Shown here piece after piece: positions 1 to 7,273 of a DNA stretch of 38,711 nucleotides (positions within the stretch are counted from its first letter, which is position 1; each line of letters starts with the position of its first letter). The notes beneath the pieces were generated by a model, which did not search any database, had not been told where the DNA came from, and saw only the letters and a program-made list of their open reading frames with translations. Location of the stretch: assembly GCA_964390805.1 (NCBI GenBank), contig CAYMKL010000064.1, forward strand, positions 1 through 38,711. Reading direction: 5' to 3'. Both the position numbers and the translations under genes were made by a program. The stretch is from CAYMKL01 sp964390805. GTDB taxonomy: Bacteria > Chloroflexota > Anaerolineae > VGOG01.

Positions 1-62
1 GCTGGCCCCCTGAAACCCTCAAGGAGCTTCTCCCAAGCGGGTAACGCTCCCCTTTGGCTTGT

Positions 63-90
63 TTGATTCCGGTACGAAAAGTGGTATAAT
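63..90 (+). promoter_or_regulatory. sigma70-like promoter of the HicB-like gene
   Basis: TTGATT (63-68), a 16-base spacer and a perfect TATAAT (85-90) are seen. Transcription would start near 97, giving a leader of about 75 bases before the ATG at 174. No other gene lies between. Confidence 0.6.
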
Positions 91-173
91 AGTCAGTGGA
101 GAGCAGCAGGGAGAGTTGCTTGCCAAGACAGAGGACTGAAGCTCTAGTTAGCGTGGACCGATGGGAGGTTGAG

Positions 174-338
174 ATGTCAAAAGAGTTCAGTCTGACGATA
201 GAGCAAGATGAAGAAGGCCATCTGGTCGCCATTGTGCCCGAGCTCCAGGGCTATCGCATTGAGGCCGAGTCCCTTGAGGAATTGATGAGCAAGGTAAAAG
301 AGGCTCTTGAGTTGTACTTGAAACCAGAAGAAGAGTGA
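174..338 (+). CDS. HicB-like small protein (54 aa)
   Basis: This small acidic protein has the pattern of the HicB N-terminal fold: a beta strand, a short turn (DEEGHLVAIVPEL), a second strand, and a helix starting at EAESLEEL. HicB proteins are antitoxins or orphan RNase-H-like-fold proteins. The chosen start is the ATG at 174 because GGGAGG lies six bases upstream. The reading frame extends back to 96, but those extra residues are low-complexity and would begin at the predicted transcription start. At 54 residues it is shorter than typical HicB, with no C-terminal DNA-binding domain. No HicA-like toxin is adjacent, so it may be an orphan. It forms a single-gene unit with its own promoter and terminator. 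The fold assignment is by pattern only. Confidence 0.6.
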   Translation: MSKEFSLTIEQDEEGHLVAIVPELQGYRIEAESLEELMSKVKEALELYLKPEEE

Positions 339-382
339 TAGCCCACTGCGGCTCGCTGGCAGGCTTCGTCGTGAGCCTTCGG

Positions 383-411
383 CGTGAGCTCAGTCGAACG
401 CTCAGTCGAAC
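383..411. repeat. dispersed short repeat (GCTCAGTCGAACG type)
   Basis: GCTCAGTCGAACG occurs twice in tandem in the gap between the HicB-like gene and its terminator. It is a relative of the CTTCGAC..GGCTCAG repeats found elsewhere in the window. No gene is seen in 339-494. Confidence 0.5.
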
Positions 412-494
412 GGCAGCGGCAAGAACGCCGGCCAGGAGCAGTCTACCCTGAACATTGTTCAGGCTGGCTGCTGATCGGAGCTTCGCGGCCAAGT

Positions 495-1445
495 CTACAC
501 CGCAAGATGAAACCCACGAGAGGTCTTCGTGGGTTTTTGCATCTCTAGCACCTGCATGATCCCACCAGTCACGTCGGTGATGGACTGAGCCTGGCGGAAG
601 GATCCCGCCCCAGGGCCCACGACCAGGAGGGGCACGGGATTGGTGCTATGCAGGCGCGCCCCGATCTCCTCCAGGTTGCCGTGGTCGCTGCTCATGACGA
701 CGGTGGCCGTTGGCCCGATCTTCGCCAGCAGGCCGGCGAAGAAGCGGTCCAGCATGTCGAGGATTTCCAGTGCTAACTCAAGGTCCCTCCGATGGCCAAC
801 CACATCGGGCAAGAACGACTCGTAGAGCACCAGGGCGTAGTTGCGGCTGAGGCGAGCCAGGCGCTGGCCGGCTACCTCCGGTTCGATGATAGGCGCCGCC
901 ACATGCAGGTGCCCAGCCAGGTAGAAGTTGGTGATGTCCCAGTACACGGCCTCGCCCCGGTTCAAATCCTCCAGGGTGCGAAAGGGCAGTCCAGCGGCCA
1001 AGACGCTGAGGGTGGTGGCTGAATGTCTGCGTTTCCGCTCTCTCACCAACTGGAAGTACTGGGGGGTGTAGGCGTTGGCGAAGGTGGCTCGGTAGCCCCG
1101 TTCGGTGGCCCTCTTGAGGATATTGTGGTCGTTGATGACCTCGATGAGTGGGCCGGTGGGGTAGGCGCCCACGTGTCGGCCCACCAACTGTGGCGCGTTG
1201 ACCCCTGTGAAAAGGGCTGTCTGGCCAGTCGCGCTCTGGGGCAAGCCTGGCACACCCAGGAGGGCGTCAATGCCTTTGAACAGCAGGCCCGGCCGATTCA
1301 CGTTCCTCCCCGCTATCAGCGGCCCGCCCAATAGCCGGCGCAAGTTAGGCATGGGGGCCAGCCAGAGGGGGTTGGTCTCATCGGCTGGCCCCAGGCCCAG
1401 GCCATCCAGAAAGACGAAGATCACCGCAGGAGACTGAACACTCAC
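495..1445 (-). CDS. metalloenzyme of the alkaline phosphatase / phosphoglycerate mutase superfamily
   Basis: This 316-residue protein has the metal-binding layout of the alkaline-phosphatase/iPGM superfamily. It carries an N-terminal FVFLDGLGLG strand (Asp14), the SATGQTALFTG motif holding the nucleophile (about residues 71-81), Asp214 and His218 in FLPDVVGHRRD, SSDHGN with Asp254-His255, and a final His at about 266. These match the two-metal site of cofactor-independent phosphoglycerate mutases, phosphopentomutases and relatives. It is shorter than classical iPGM (about 510 aa) and nearer to the metalloenzyme-domain-only group. The substrate cannot be told from sequence. It starts with GTG overlapping the TGA of the upstream adenosine-kinase-like gene (GTGA), so the two are probably translationally coupled. 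Confidence 0.75.
   Translation of the reverse strand: MSVQSPAVIFVFLDGLGLGPADETNPLWLAPMPNLRRLLGGPLIAGRNVNRPGLLFKGIDALLGVPGLPQSATGQTALFTGVNAPQLVGRHVGAYPTGPLIEVINDHNILKRATERGYRATFANAYTPQYFQLVRERKRRHSATTLSVLAAGLPFRTLEDLNRGEAVYWDITNFYLAGHLHVAAPIIEPEVAGQRLARLSRNYALVLYESFLPDVVGHRRDLELALEILDMLDRFFAGLLAKIGPTATVVMSSDHGNLEEIGARLHSTNPVPLLVVGPGAGSFRQAQSITDVTGGIMQVLEMQKPTKTSRGFHLAV
510..538 (+). terminator. intrinsic terminator after the HicB-like gene
   Basis: AACCCACGA (511-519) pairs with TCGTGGGTT (527-535) around a seven-base loop, and the run of T's at 534-538 completes a rho-independent terminator on the plus strand. It lies inside the last codons of the converging minus-strand metalloenzyme gene, so the two transcripts overlap tail to tail. 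Confidence 0.7.
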
Positions 1446-1924
1446 AGCTTGTAGCCGATCATGCGCAGGAAGTCTTTGCGCCAGGCGATGTCCTCCTCGC
1501 CCTCGATGCCCTTGCTGCGAAGTCCATCTATGACCCCCAGGATGCCGCGGCCTTGCTCCGTCTCAGCGACGACCACCTCCACCGGGTTGGCCGTAGCGCA
1601 GAAGATGCGGCACACCTCGGGCACGTTCTTGATGGCGTTGAGGAAGTTGATGGGGTAGGCGTCGCGCATGAAGACGATGAAGCTGTGGCCAGCGGACAGC
1701 GCGAAGGCGTTCTGTTTGGCCAGCTCCAGCAGCTCCTCGTCGGTGCCGCTGGCCCGCACCAGGCAGGCCCCCGACGACTCGCAGAAGCCCAGCCCGAACT
1801 TAGCGCCCGGCACCGAGGTGACCATCACCTCGTGGATGTCCTCCACGGTCTTGATGAAGTGAGATTGGCCCAGGATCATGTTGATGTCCTCAGGCTTCTC
1901 GATCTTGACAGTTTTCAGTTCCAT
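1442..1924 (-). CDS. adenosine-specific kinase family protein (DUF355)
   Basis: This 160-residue protein matches the small 'adenosine-specific kinase' family (Pfam Adenosine_kin, formerly DUF355), best known from archaea and thermophiles. The sequence shows the family core GAKFGLGFCESSG (about 40-52), the ALSAGHSFIVFMRDAYPINFLNAIK segment in the middle, and CATANPVEVVVAE (about 109-121). Length and colinearity agree with the family. The enzymatic function of this group is poorly established, so the family name is surer than the reaction. The start is the ATG at 1924, with AGGAGGA upstream. It heads a two-gene unit with the metalloenzyme gene, overlapping by four bases. Confidence 0.8.
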   Translation of the reverse strand: MELKTVKIEKPEDINMILGQSHFIKTVEDIHEVMVTSVPGAKFGLGFCESSGACLVRASGTDEELLELAKQNAFALSAGHSFIVFMRDAYPINFLNAIKNVPEVCRIFCATANPVEVVVAETEQGRGILGVIDGLRSKGIEGEEDIAWRKDFLRMIGYKL

Positions 1925-1950
1925 AGCTATTCCTCCTGTTTTGGTTAAAA

Positions 1951-2016
1951 GTCAACGAGTCAATGGGGTAATCGGTACTTCGTAAACTCGTTACTCGTAG
2001 ACTCGTTGCCTTGTTA
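1951..2016. repeat. ACTCGTT-type microrepeat cluster
   Basis: Between the PaaI-like gene and the adenosine-kinase-like gene, variations of ACTCGTT/ACTCGTA recur several times (for example ACTCGTTACTCGTAGACTCG). A weaker relative lies at 2722-2757 inside the STAND gene. This is a low-complexity dispersed repeat of the kind that recurs across the window in other sequence families. Confidence 0.5.
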
Positions 2017-2475
2017 CTCGTCGGGTACCACTTCCCAGAAATCCAACTCCGACCTTCGCCTCTCGATCTCCTCATCGGGCAGACGGACGTAGGTGCCGTG
2101 GCCTTCGACGGCGATGGTGCCGTCGGCCAGGCGCAGCTCTCCCCTGGCCTCAAAGGACCGGGATCGCAAGCGGATCATCTCTCCGGTTATGGTCAACTGT
2201 TCCCCCAATGGCACAGGCTGGCGGAATTTGAGCTCCAGCTTGGCGGTCACCGCCCAGATGTCTAATGACGTGACCACGCGCCCGATGGCCTCGTCCATCA
2301 GGGCAGTGATGATCCCACCGTGCACGAAGCCAGGGTAGCCCTGGTGCTCCTGGCGGGGTGTGAACTTGACCATCACCCGCCCGTCATCATCGTCATAGAA
2401 GAAGGCTTTCAGCCCGATGGGATTCTCCATCCCGCACACGAAACACATGCGGGAATTGGGTTGCTTTTGCATCAT
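2014..2475 (-). CDS. PaaI-family hotdog thioesterase
   Basis: This 153-residue hotdog-fold protein of the PaaI group should hydrolyse acyl-CoA thioesters. The diagnostic segment is GFVHGGIITALMDEA (about 49-63): His52-Gly-Gly begins the central helix, and Asp61/Glu62 are the usual catalytic acids. An N-terminal CxxC (Cys11, Cys14; CFVCGMENPIGL) is typical of one PaaI branch. The start is the ATG at 2475. It overlaps the TGA of the upstream STAND gene (ATGA), and the AGGCGGA in the end of that gene can act as ribosome binding site. The frame stays open further upstream, but that stretch is out-of-frame STAND coding sequence. Coupling to a TIR-STAND gene is unusual. Confidence 0.85.
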   Translation of the reverse strand: MMQKQPNSRMCFVCGMENPIGLKAFFYDDDDGRVMVKFTPRQEHQGYPGFVHGGIITALMDEAIGRVVTSLDIWAVTAKLELKFRQPVPLGEQLTITGEMIRLRSRSFEARGELRLADGTIAVEGHGTYVRLPDEEIERRRSELDFWEVVPDE

Positions 2476-5222
2476 CCGCCTCCGCACGATTTCAGTATCC
2501 TCTTCGCCTCCTCCAGCGCTGGCTTGTAGCAATGGGGCGGCCCGTCGCACCACGCTCGCTCCTTGGCAATCTCCGCGTGTTTCCGCGCCTCTTCGCGCTC
2601 CCCCTGCTCCAGCGCCACGTGAGCGAGGAAGTTGTGGATGTCCGCCTGCTTCAGCCGGTACTCGCACCGGTCGGCGATGTCCAGCGCCTCCCGTGTCAAC
2701 TCCAACGTTTCCTCTCGCAACCTCGTTGACTCGTCACTCATTACTTCGCTGCCTTGTGCCCGCGCCCACCGCAGCCGGGCTGTCTCCAGCAGGATGTCTG
2801 GCTCGTGGTCCACCATGTTGATGCGCCGGCAGCGGGTCAGCGCCTCGGCGAGATGCTTTTCCGCTTGGGGCAGGTGATCCAGCGCCCGATGCGCCGCCCC
2901 CAGCAGCCATTCAGCCCGGATGATATCGCGCTCAACCACTTGCGTTCCGTAGTGACCCCGTATGGCTAGCTCCAGAGCTTGAACAGCAGCGGAGTGCGCT
3001 TGCTCCCGTCGGCCGTCGAAGATGGCGGCGATGCATCGATAGGCCTGAGCTAGCCCCATTCCACCATAGTCGTTGTCTGCGTGCCACCGCTCCCGAGCCG
3101 TTGCTAAATGCTCTTCCGCTTTTGCGAAGCCGCCTTGGTAAACCAGCAGTCGGCCCAGTTCCTGGTGGCCAATGGCTTCCAGGAACTCATCCTTGATCTC
3201 GCTGCACAGTTCGATTACACACCGCAGGCTTTGCTCTGCCGCCGCCAGTTCGCCAAGCGGAAGATAGGCAACCGATTCGACCGCCACCAGACCACGGGCG
3301 AGATTTGTCTTGTCGCCCTGCCTTTCCATAATCCTGGTCGCTGCCTCGTAGAGAGGCACGGCGCGGCGTGGCTGGCCAGAGACGCTATAGTCTGCAGCTA
3401 AGTCACTCAGCGTCACGGCCTGAGCGTGCTCATTCTTCAGGCGCGGGATATGATCCTCGCCGTCGGGGAAGAGAGCGCGCAGGAGTTCGATTTCAGTTTG
3501 GTAGACGCCGAAACGGTAGAAGAGCGAGTCCCGCAGCCTATGATAGTACAAATCCATCGCTTCGTCATACCGCCCGGCGCGGACGGTGTGATGATAGAGT
3601 TCGATGACCGGGGCCAGGTCGGTAACCGATTCGACTCGCTCAGTATTGACCGCATCTGCCAGCGGGCGGAAGTAATCCATCAGCTGGGCGTGAGTGTCGA
3701 GCTTGTCTTCCAATCGCCCGTAGACGTATCGGCGCACAACGGGGTGGAAATCCAGAGTTCGCTGCTCTCGATCCCGTAGCACCCAGCGGTCTTCCTCCAA
3801 GCGCCGTAGGTTGGCCGATAACTCGGCATCTGGCCAGTTGCCCGCCAGGAACCGGGTTACTTCTATCGTAGCCTTCCCTCTTGGCGCGGCTAACGCGCTG
3901 AGAAACTGCGCCAGCGCTGGTGGCAGCGTCTCGTAGGCCTGTTGCAGGATGTGGTGCTGACGCGCCTTGAGGTCGGGCATCACGTCGTAGCGCGGGGCCT
4001 GACGGATGTCATCGGGTTGGTCGATGTCGTAATGTAGGACCTCGACCAGTTTCGATAGGCTCAGTGCGTGGAAGCCGTACACCGCGGCCACCTCCCGTAG
4101 CTCGCGACTCGTTCCCTTGATCCCGCTGGCCCGCAGGTAAGCCTCTGCATCGGCGGGCTCCAGCCCTAGCAGATCCATAGGTAGCCAGCCCTCCAGCCCA
4201 TCTAGCTCTTCGGGTACAAGGCGGCTAGTGAGAAGGACCTTACTGGCACCGCCGGCCACCAGCGAGCGCAGGAACCGAGCCGTCGTCCACTCGATGCATC
4301 GCCGTTCGCCGGTCTTCAACTCCTCCGCCGTTTGTTCCGGAAGAAGCGCCGCCTCCGCCGAAGCATAGGCACACAGCAGCCGCTCGAAGCCATCCAGCAC
4401 TAGCAGCAGGCGCTCGCTAAAGAGACGCTGTGTAAGCGCTGTCAGGGGGTCGCTGATGGCAGACACGGCGAGGTAGACGCTGAGATCCTCGAGGAAATGC
4501 TGGAAGCTGATCTCTCCTTCGTAGAACGACCACTGAAAGATGCCACTCAACCCAAAGGCTTCTTGCTCAGGCACCGCCCGCCTCTGCAGCCAAGCCCACG
4601 CCAGGCTCGATTTTCCCATCCCGCCCATGGCTACAAGACAGCACATCGATAGGCCGTCGTCGTCCTTCAGCCAGGCATCGAGCTGGTCCATCTCAGCCTG
4701 GCGGCCTGTCCAGTGCTTTGGCATGGGGTAGGGGTGGGCGAGGTAGGGTCGGGGGGGCAGTGGGGTCAGGCGGGTGCCAGACACGGCGACAGCCTGTGGC
4801 AGATTGACCTTGTCGTTGATGGCGTCAATGATGCGGCCAAGCTGTTTCTCCCACTTGTCGGAGTTGGTGAAGTCGGCGTGGGTGAAGATGGAGACGCGCT
4901 TTGGCGGCTTGCACTGCTGTAGCATCAGTGGCAGCATTCGCCGTTGCAAGCCGATGGGGTCATCGGTTTGCATTAGTAGCGCCTCGAAGTTAGTCCACTC
5001 GCTTTCGACCCAGTTCGGTGTCAGCACCAGCAAAGTCTTGCGGCTCTGTTCAACAGCGCGTTCCATGTTGGTCAAGCTGGGTACGCCGATGTCGAAACTC
5101 TCCCGGTCGATGCAGATGCGTAGACTAGCCGCTCTTAGGCGCGGCACGAGCCAGTTCCACACCCACTCGCCCTCACGGTCGCTGTAGCTGATAAAGACAT
5201 CGTAGAGGAAAGCAGTCTTCAT
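2472..5222 (-). CDS. TIR / NB-ARC / TPR STAND protein
   Basis: This protein of about 916 residues has three parts. Residues 1-140 are a TIR domain (YDVFISYSDREGEWV near the N-terminus). Its SEWTNFE segment places a Glu four residues after Trp, as in NAD-cleaving TIR domains; this is Glu80, counting from the chosen start. Residues about 165-500 are a STAND NTPase with Walker A AMGGMGKSS (near 200-208) and Walker B LLLVLDGFE (near 277-285). The rest is a helical TPR-like array with repeated EQSLR/AEEHLATA/AEKHLAEAL patterns. In the known family the repeats sense a trigger, the NTPase oligomerises and TIR degrades NAD+, often in antiphage defence; that role is inferred here. Two ATGs are adjacent (5225 and 5222). 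The second has better spacing to AGGAGG at 5228-5233. The stop overlaps the thioesterase start. Confidence 0.85.
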   Translation of the reverse strand: MKTAFLYDVFISYSDREGEWVWNWLVPRLRAASLRICIDRESFDIGVPSLTNMERAVEQSRKTLLVLTPNWVESEWTNFEALLMQTDDPIGLQRRMLPLMLQQCKPPKRVSIFTHADFTNSDKWEKQLGRIIDAINDKVNLPQAVAVSGTRLTPLPPRPYLAHPYPMPKHWTGRQAEMDQLDAWLKDDDGLSMCCLVAMGGMGKSSLAWAWLQRRAVPEQEAFGLSGIFQWSFYEGEISFQHFLEDLSVYLAVSAISDPLTALTQRLFSERLLLVLDGFERLLCAYASAEAALLPEQTAEELKTGERRCIEWTTARFLRSLVAGGASKVLLTSRLVPEELDGLEGWLPMDLLGLEPADAEAYLRASGIKGTSRELREVAAVYGFHALSLSKLVEVLHYDIDQPDDIRQAPRYDVMPDLKARQHHILQQAYETLPPALAQFLSALAAPRGKATIEVTRFLAGNWPDAELSANLRRLEEDRWVLRDREQRTLDFHPVVRRYVYGRLEDKLDTHAQLMDYFRPLADAVNTERVESVTDLAPVIELYHHTVRAGRYDEAMDLYYHRLRDSLFYRFGVYQTEIELLRALFPDGEDHIPRLKNEHAQAVTLSDLAADYSVSGQPRRAVPLYEAATRIMERQGDKTNLARGLVAVESVAYLPLGELAAAEQSLRCVIELCSEIKDEFLEAIGHQELGRLLVYQGGFAKAEEHLATARERWHADNDYGGMGLAQAYRCIAAIFDGRREQAHSAAVQALELAIRGHYGTQVVERDIIRAEWLLGAAHRALDHLPQAEKHLAEALTRCRRINMVDHEPDILLETARLRWARAQGSEVMSDESTRLREETLELTREALDIADRCEYRLKQADIHNFLAHVALEQGEREEARKHAEIAKERAWCDGPPHCYKPALEEAKRILKSCGGG

Positions 5223-5296
5223 CATGACCTCCTGTTCAATCCGGCTGCTTCACCCCCTAACCCTCCCGCACGTCCAGAACCTGCCGGAGAGTGCGC

Positions 5297-6298
5297 TTAC
5301 TCCGGAACCTCCAACACCGCCGCGCCGCGCACCCGCCTATCCTTCAGCCGCTGCAAGACGCGATTCGCCTCGGCCAGGGGGTACGCCTCGACTTCGGTGT
5401 GGATGGGGATCTGGGCCGCCAGTTGCAGCAGCTCTTCCGCATCCTGGCGCGCCATGTTGGCCACGCTGCGCAGAGTGCGCTCGTGGTAGATGAGGCTGTA
5501 CTTCATCTCCGGGATGGGGCTCAGGTGAATGGCGTTGATGGCCACTGTGCCCCCCTTGCGCAGCACCCGCAGTGCCTCCAACACGATCCAGCCGGCCGGA
5601 GCGAAAGTGATGGCGCTGTCTAGGAGAGCCGGCGGTTCGTCCCTGGCGTCTCCCACCCACGCTGCGCCCAGCTCTCGTGCGTGCTGCTTATGCTCCTCGC
5701 TGCGGGTGAAGACGAACACCTCACACCCCCAGTGACGGGCCACCTGGATGGTCACGTGGGCCGAGGCGCCGAAGCCGTACAGCCCCAAGCGCTGCCCGGG
5801 CTGGATTTCGCTCAGCCGCAGGGAGCGGTAGCCGATGACGCCGGCACACAGCAGGGGAGCCGCCTGCAGGTCGGGGAATCCGGAGGGGATGGGGTAGGAG
5901 AAGGCGGCGGGGACGACGGTGTACTGGGCGTAGCCGCCGTCGGCGTGGAGCCCGGTGAAGCGAGCTTCGTCGCACAGGTTCTCCAGCCCGCGTTGGCAGA
6001 AGTCACACTGTCCACAACTGGAGTAGAGCCAGGCCACGCCAACGCGATCCCCCAGGCGGAAGCGGGTCACGTGGTCCCCCAGTTGATCCACCACCCCCAC
6101 GATCTGGTGGCCGGGGATGACCGGCAGCCTGGGCAGGGCCAGCTCGCCCTCCATGGTGTGCAGGTCGGTGTGGCAGACGCCGCAGGCCCGGACTTTGATT
6201 CGGATTTCATCTGGGCCCGGCGTCGGGTCCGGCACCTCCACTGCCTCCAGTGGGTGCTCATCAATCGGTCGAGCTTCTCTTAGGACCATAGCCTTCAT
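5297..6298 (-). CDS. zinc-dependent alcohol dehydrogenase
   Basis: This is a medium-chain alcohol dehydrogenase of 333 residues. The N-terminal GroES-like domain carries the catalytic zinc site ACGVCHTDLH (Cys42) and GHQIVG (His64). The usual Glu after this His is Gln. The structural zinc loop is complete (four Cys in CGQCDFCQRGLENLC, about 95-109). The Rossmann part shows GLYGFGASAHV near residue 172. Overall it resembles the AdhA-like NAD(P) branch that oxidises or reduces primary alcohols and aldehydes. GAGGAGG precedes the ATG with normal spacing. Its start codon overlaps the TGA of a 23-codon CinA-like remnant, so the gene may have been captured by the upstream unit through a deletion. 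Confidence 0.9.
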   Translation of the reverse strand: MKAMVLREARPIDEHPLEAVEVPDPTPGPDEIRIKVRACGVCHTDLHTMEGELALPRLPVIPGHQIVGVVDQLGDHVTRFRLGDRVGVAWLYSSCGQCDFCQRGLENLCDEARFTGLHADGGYAQYTVVPAAFSYPIPSGFPDLQAAPLLCAGVIGYRSLRLSEIQPGQRLGLYGFGASAHVTIQVARHWGCEVFVFTRSEEHKQHARELGAAWVGDARDEPPALLDSAITFAPAGWIVLEALRVLRKGGTVAINAIHLSPIPEMKYSLIYHERTLRSVANMARQDAEELLQLAAQIPIHTEVEAYPLAEANRVLQRLKDRRVRGAAVLEVPE

Positions 6299-6366
6299 GG
6301 AAGAAACCTCCTCACATCGCCGAGTAGTAGTTCATTGCCCACGGCAATGATCTCTACAGTGGTCAT
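6295..6366 (-). pseudogene. truncated CinA / MoCF-domain N-terminus (23 codons)
   Basis: This minus-strand mini-frame encodes M-T-T followed by VEIIAVGNELLLGDV, then RRFLP and a stop. The first 18 residues strongly resemble the conserved N-terminus of CinA-like / molybdopterin-binding (MoCF_biosynth) proteins, whose first strand and turn read like EIIAVGTELLLG. The similarity stops exactly where the ribosome binding site of the alcohol dehydrogenase begins. Its ATG overlaps the stop of the upstream DUF5808-like gene (ATGA), and its TGA overlaps the dehydrogenase start (ATGA). The simplest reading is a deletion that left only the first codons of cinA. It may still be translated as a coupling leader. 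The assignment rests on a short but distinctive motif. Confidence 0.5.
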
Positions 6367-6668
6367 GTGCCTTCTCTGATGGCGGCGCGCCCTCTGGCGA
6401 TAAGCTCGCTCAAAACCTGCAGCAGGCTATAGAAGTTGAGGGCCCAGCCGAGGCCAAGAACCCGATCAGTGAAGATGCGAGGCTCGTCGGGATTCCAGTA
6501 GGCCTCCTGAACCCGCTCCAGGGTGGGCGGACGGAAATCATAGGGCACAAGCCCAGCAACCCGCCCGTACCAGGTGCGCTCCTCGGGCGGTTTCTGCAGC
6601 TCCTGGCAAACCGCCGCGGCAATCAGGCCCATGCTGACCCCCATAATGAATCGCCGAAACCTCTTCAT
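6363..6668 (-). CDS. small membrane-associated protein, DUF5808-like
   Basis: This is a 101-residue basic protein. An N-terminal hydrophobic stretch (about 9-22, IMGVSMGLIAAAV) is followed by a tail with VPYDFRPPTLERVQEAYWNP and DRVLGLGWALNFYSLL. The WNPDEPRIF...GLGWALNF pattern recalls the DUF5808 family, which has no known function. The start is the ATG at 6668, because AGGAGG lies nine bases upstream; a start at 6698 lacks this. It leads the unit that includes the CinA-like remnant and alcohol dehydrogenase. The family call is by pattern only. Confidence 0.6.
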   Translation of the reverse strand: MKRFRRFIMGVSMGLIAAAVCQELQKPPEERTWYGRVAGLVPYDFRPPTLERVQEAYWNPDEPRIFTDRVLGLGWALNFYSLLQVLSELIARGRAAIREGT

Positions 6669-6744
6669 CACTCTCCTCCTTGTGCTCAGATGTCTCAATG
6701 CTTCCAGCCAATTTTATCCCGTATCCGCCGAATAGTCAAGATCA

Positions 6745-6774
6745 GTATCCAAATACCCAATATCCAATATCCAG
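6745..6774. repeat. CCAATATCCAA-type microrepeat, intergenic copy
   Basis: The sequence ATACCCAATATCCAATATCC sits upstream of the MoaD-like gene. The same repeat family is found inside both synthase genes at 20552-20589, 26834-26894 and 29038-29068. Confidence 0.6.
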
Positions 6775-6786
6775 CAACACTGCTTC

Positions 6787-6815
6787 TTGCTCTTTGCGCT
6801 CAGTGATGGTATAAT
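6787..6815 (+). promoter_or_regulatory. sigma70-like promoter of the MoaD-like gene
   Basis: TTGCTC (6787-6792) is separated by 17 bases from a perfect TATAAT (6810-6815). The predicted leader is about 70 bases. Confidence 0.5.
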
Positions 6816-6892
6816 CGTTTGACGGAGCGAATCAGGGCGCTTCAGCACGGATCGGTTCAATCCAGTCCGTTGTTCCGTATTGAGGTCGAATC

Positions 6893-7168
6893 ATGAAGGT
6901 GAAACTATTCACTACACTGAGGCAGCTTGTTGGGGCGAAGGAAATCGAGGTGGGTCTGTCAGGCGGTGACACGGTGGCGAGTGTCCTGGCCAGGCTCGCG
7001 GCCGACTATCCCGCCCTGGGGGAGCACATTTTCGATGACGAGGGCAACCTTGAGGCTTATATCAATGTATTCGTCAGCGGGCGAAGCATGAGGTTCTTAG
7101 ACGGCCTGAACACCAGTCTCAGCGAAAGCGACGTGCTGGCCATTTTCCCACCAGTGGCCGGCGGCTGA
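6893..7168 (+). CDS. MoaD/ThiS-family sulfur carrier protein
   Basis: This is a 91-residue beta-grasp protein ending in Gly-Gly (VAIFPPVAGG-like tail). It has the features of MoaD/ThiS proteins that are adenylated and thiocarboxylated at the C-terminal glycine to donate sulfur to molybdopterin or other products. The N-terminus MKVKLFTTLRQLVGAKEIEV and the late FPPVAGG are standard. It stands alone between its own promoter and a bidirectional terminator. The nearest molybdenum-related trace is the truncated CinA/MoCF remnant about 530 bases away on the other strand. No MoaE, ThiF-like partner or tungsten oxidoreductase is in the window, so its client is unknown. Confidence 0.85.
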   Translation: MKVKLFTTLRQLVGAKEIEVGLSGGDTVASVLARLAADYPALGEHIFDDEGNLEAYINVFVSGRSMRFLDGLNTSLSESDVLAIFPPVAGG

Positions 7169-7186
7169 CAATGCCTGGCTGAACGT

Positions 7187-7252
7187 AAAACGGCGGTTGT
7201 AGATCATTCCCTTCGACAGGGCTCAGAGCAAGGTTTACAACCGCCGCCTTTT
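7187..7252. terminator. bidirectional terminator with a dispersed repeat in its loop
   Basis: CGGCGGTTGTA (7191-7201) is perfectly complementary to TACAACCGCCG (7236-7246). AAAA precedes and CCTTTT follows the stem, so it can stop the MoaD-like gene (+) and the converging membrane-protein gene (-). The 34-base loop holds a copy of the CCCTTCGACAGG-GCTCAG repeat (7209-7226). Confidence 0.75.
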
Positions 7253-7273
7253 GTGCTGGGTGATAAGTTCGCT

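Noticed and set aside
1..44. Possible 3' end of a plus-strand gene (frame 3 reads WPPETLKELLPSG and a stop)
   Set aside because: Only 13 residues are visible and no family can be recognised, so it cannot be told from chance.
5681..6283. Plus-strand frame of 200 codons opposite the alcohol dehydrogenase
   Set aside because: It is antisense to a well-supported enzyme; composition is that expected of a shadow frame.
6333..6349. Hairpin CATTGCC/GGCAATG as a regulatory element
   Set aside because: It lies within the CinA-like coding remnant and is explained by that sequence; it has no T-run.
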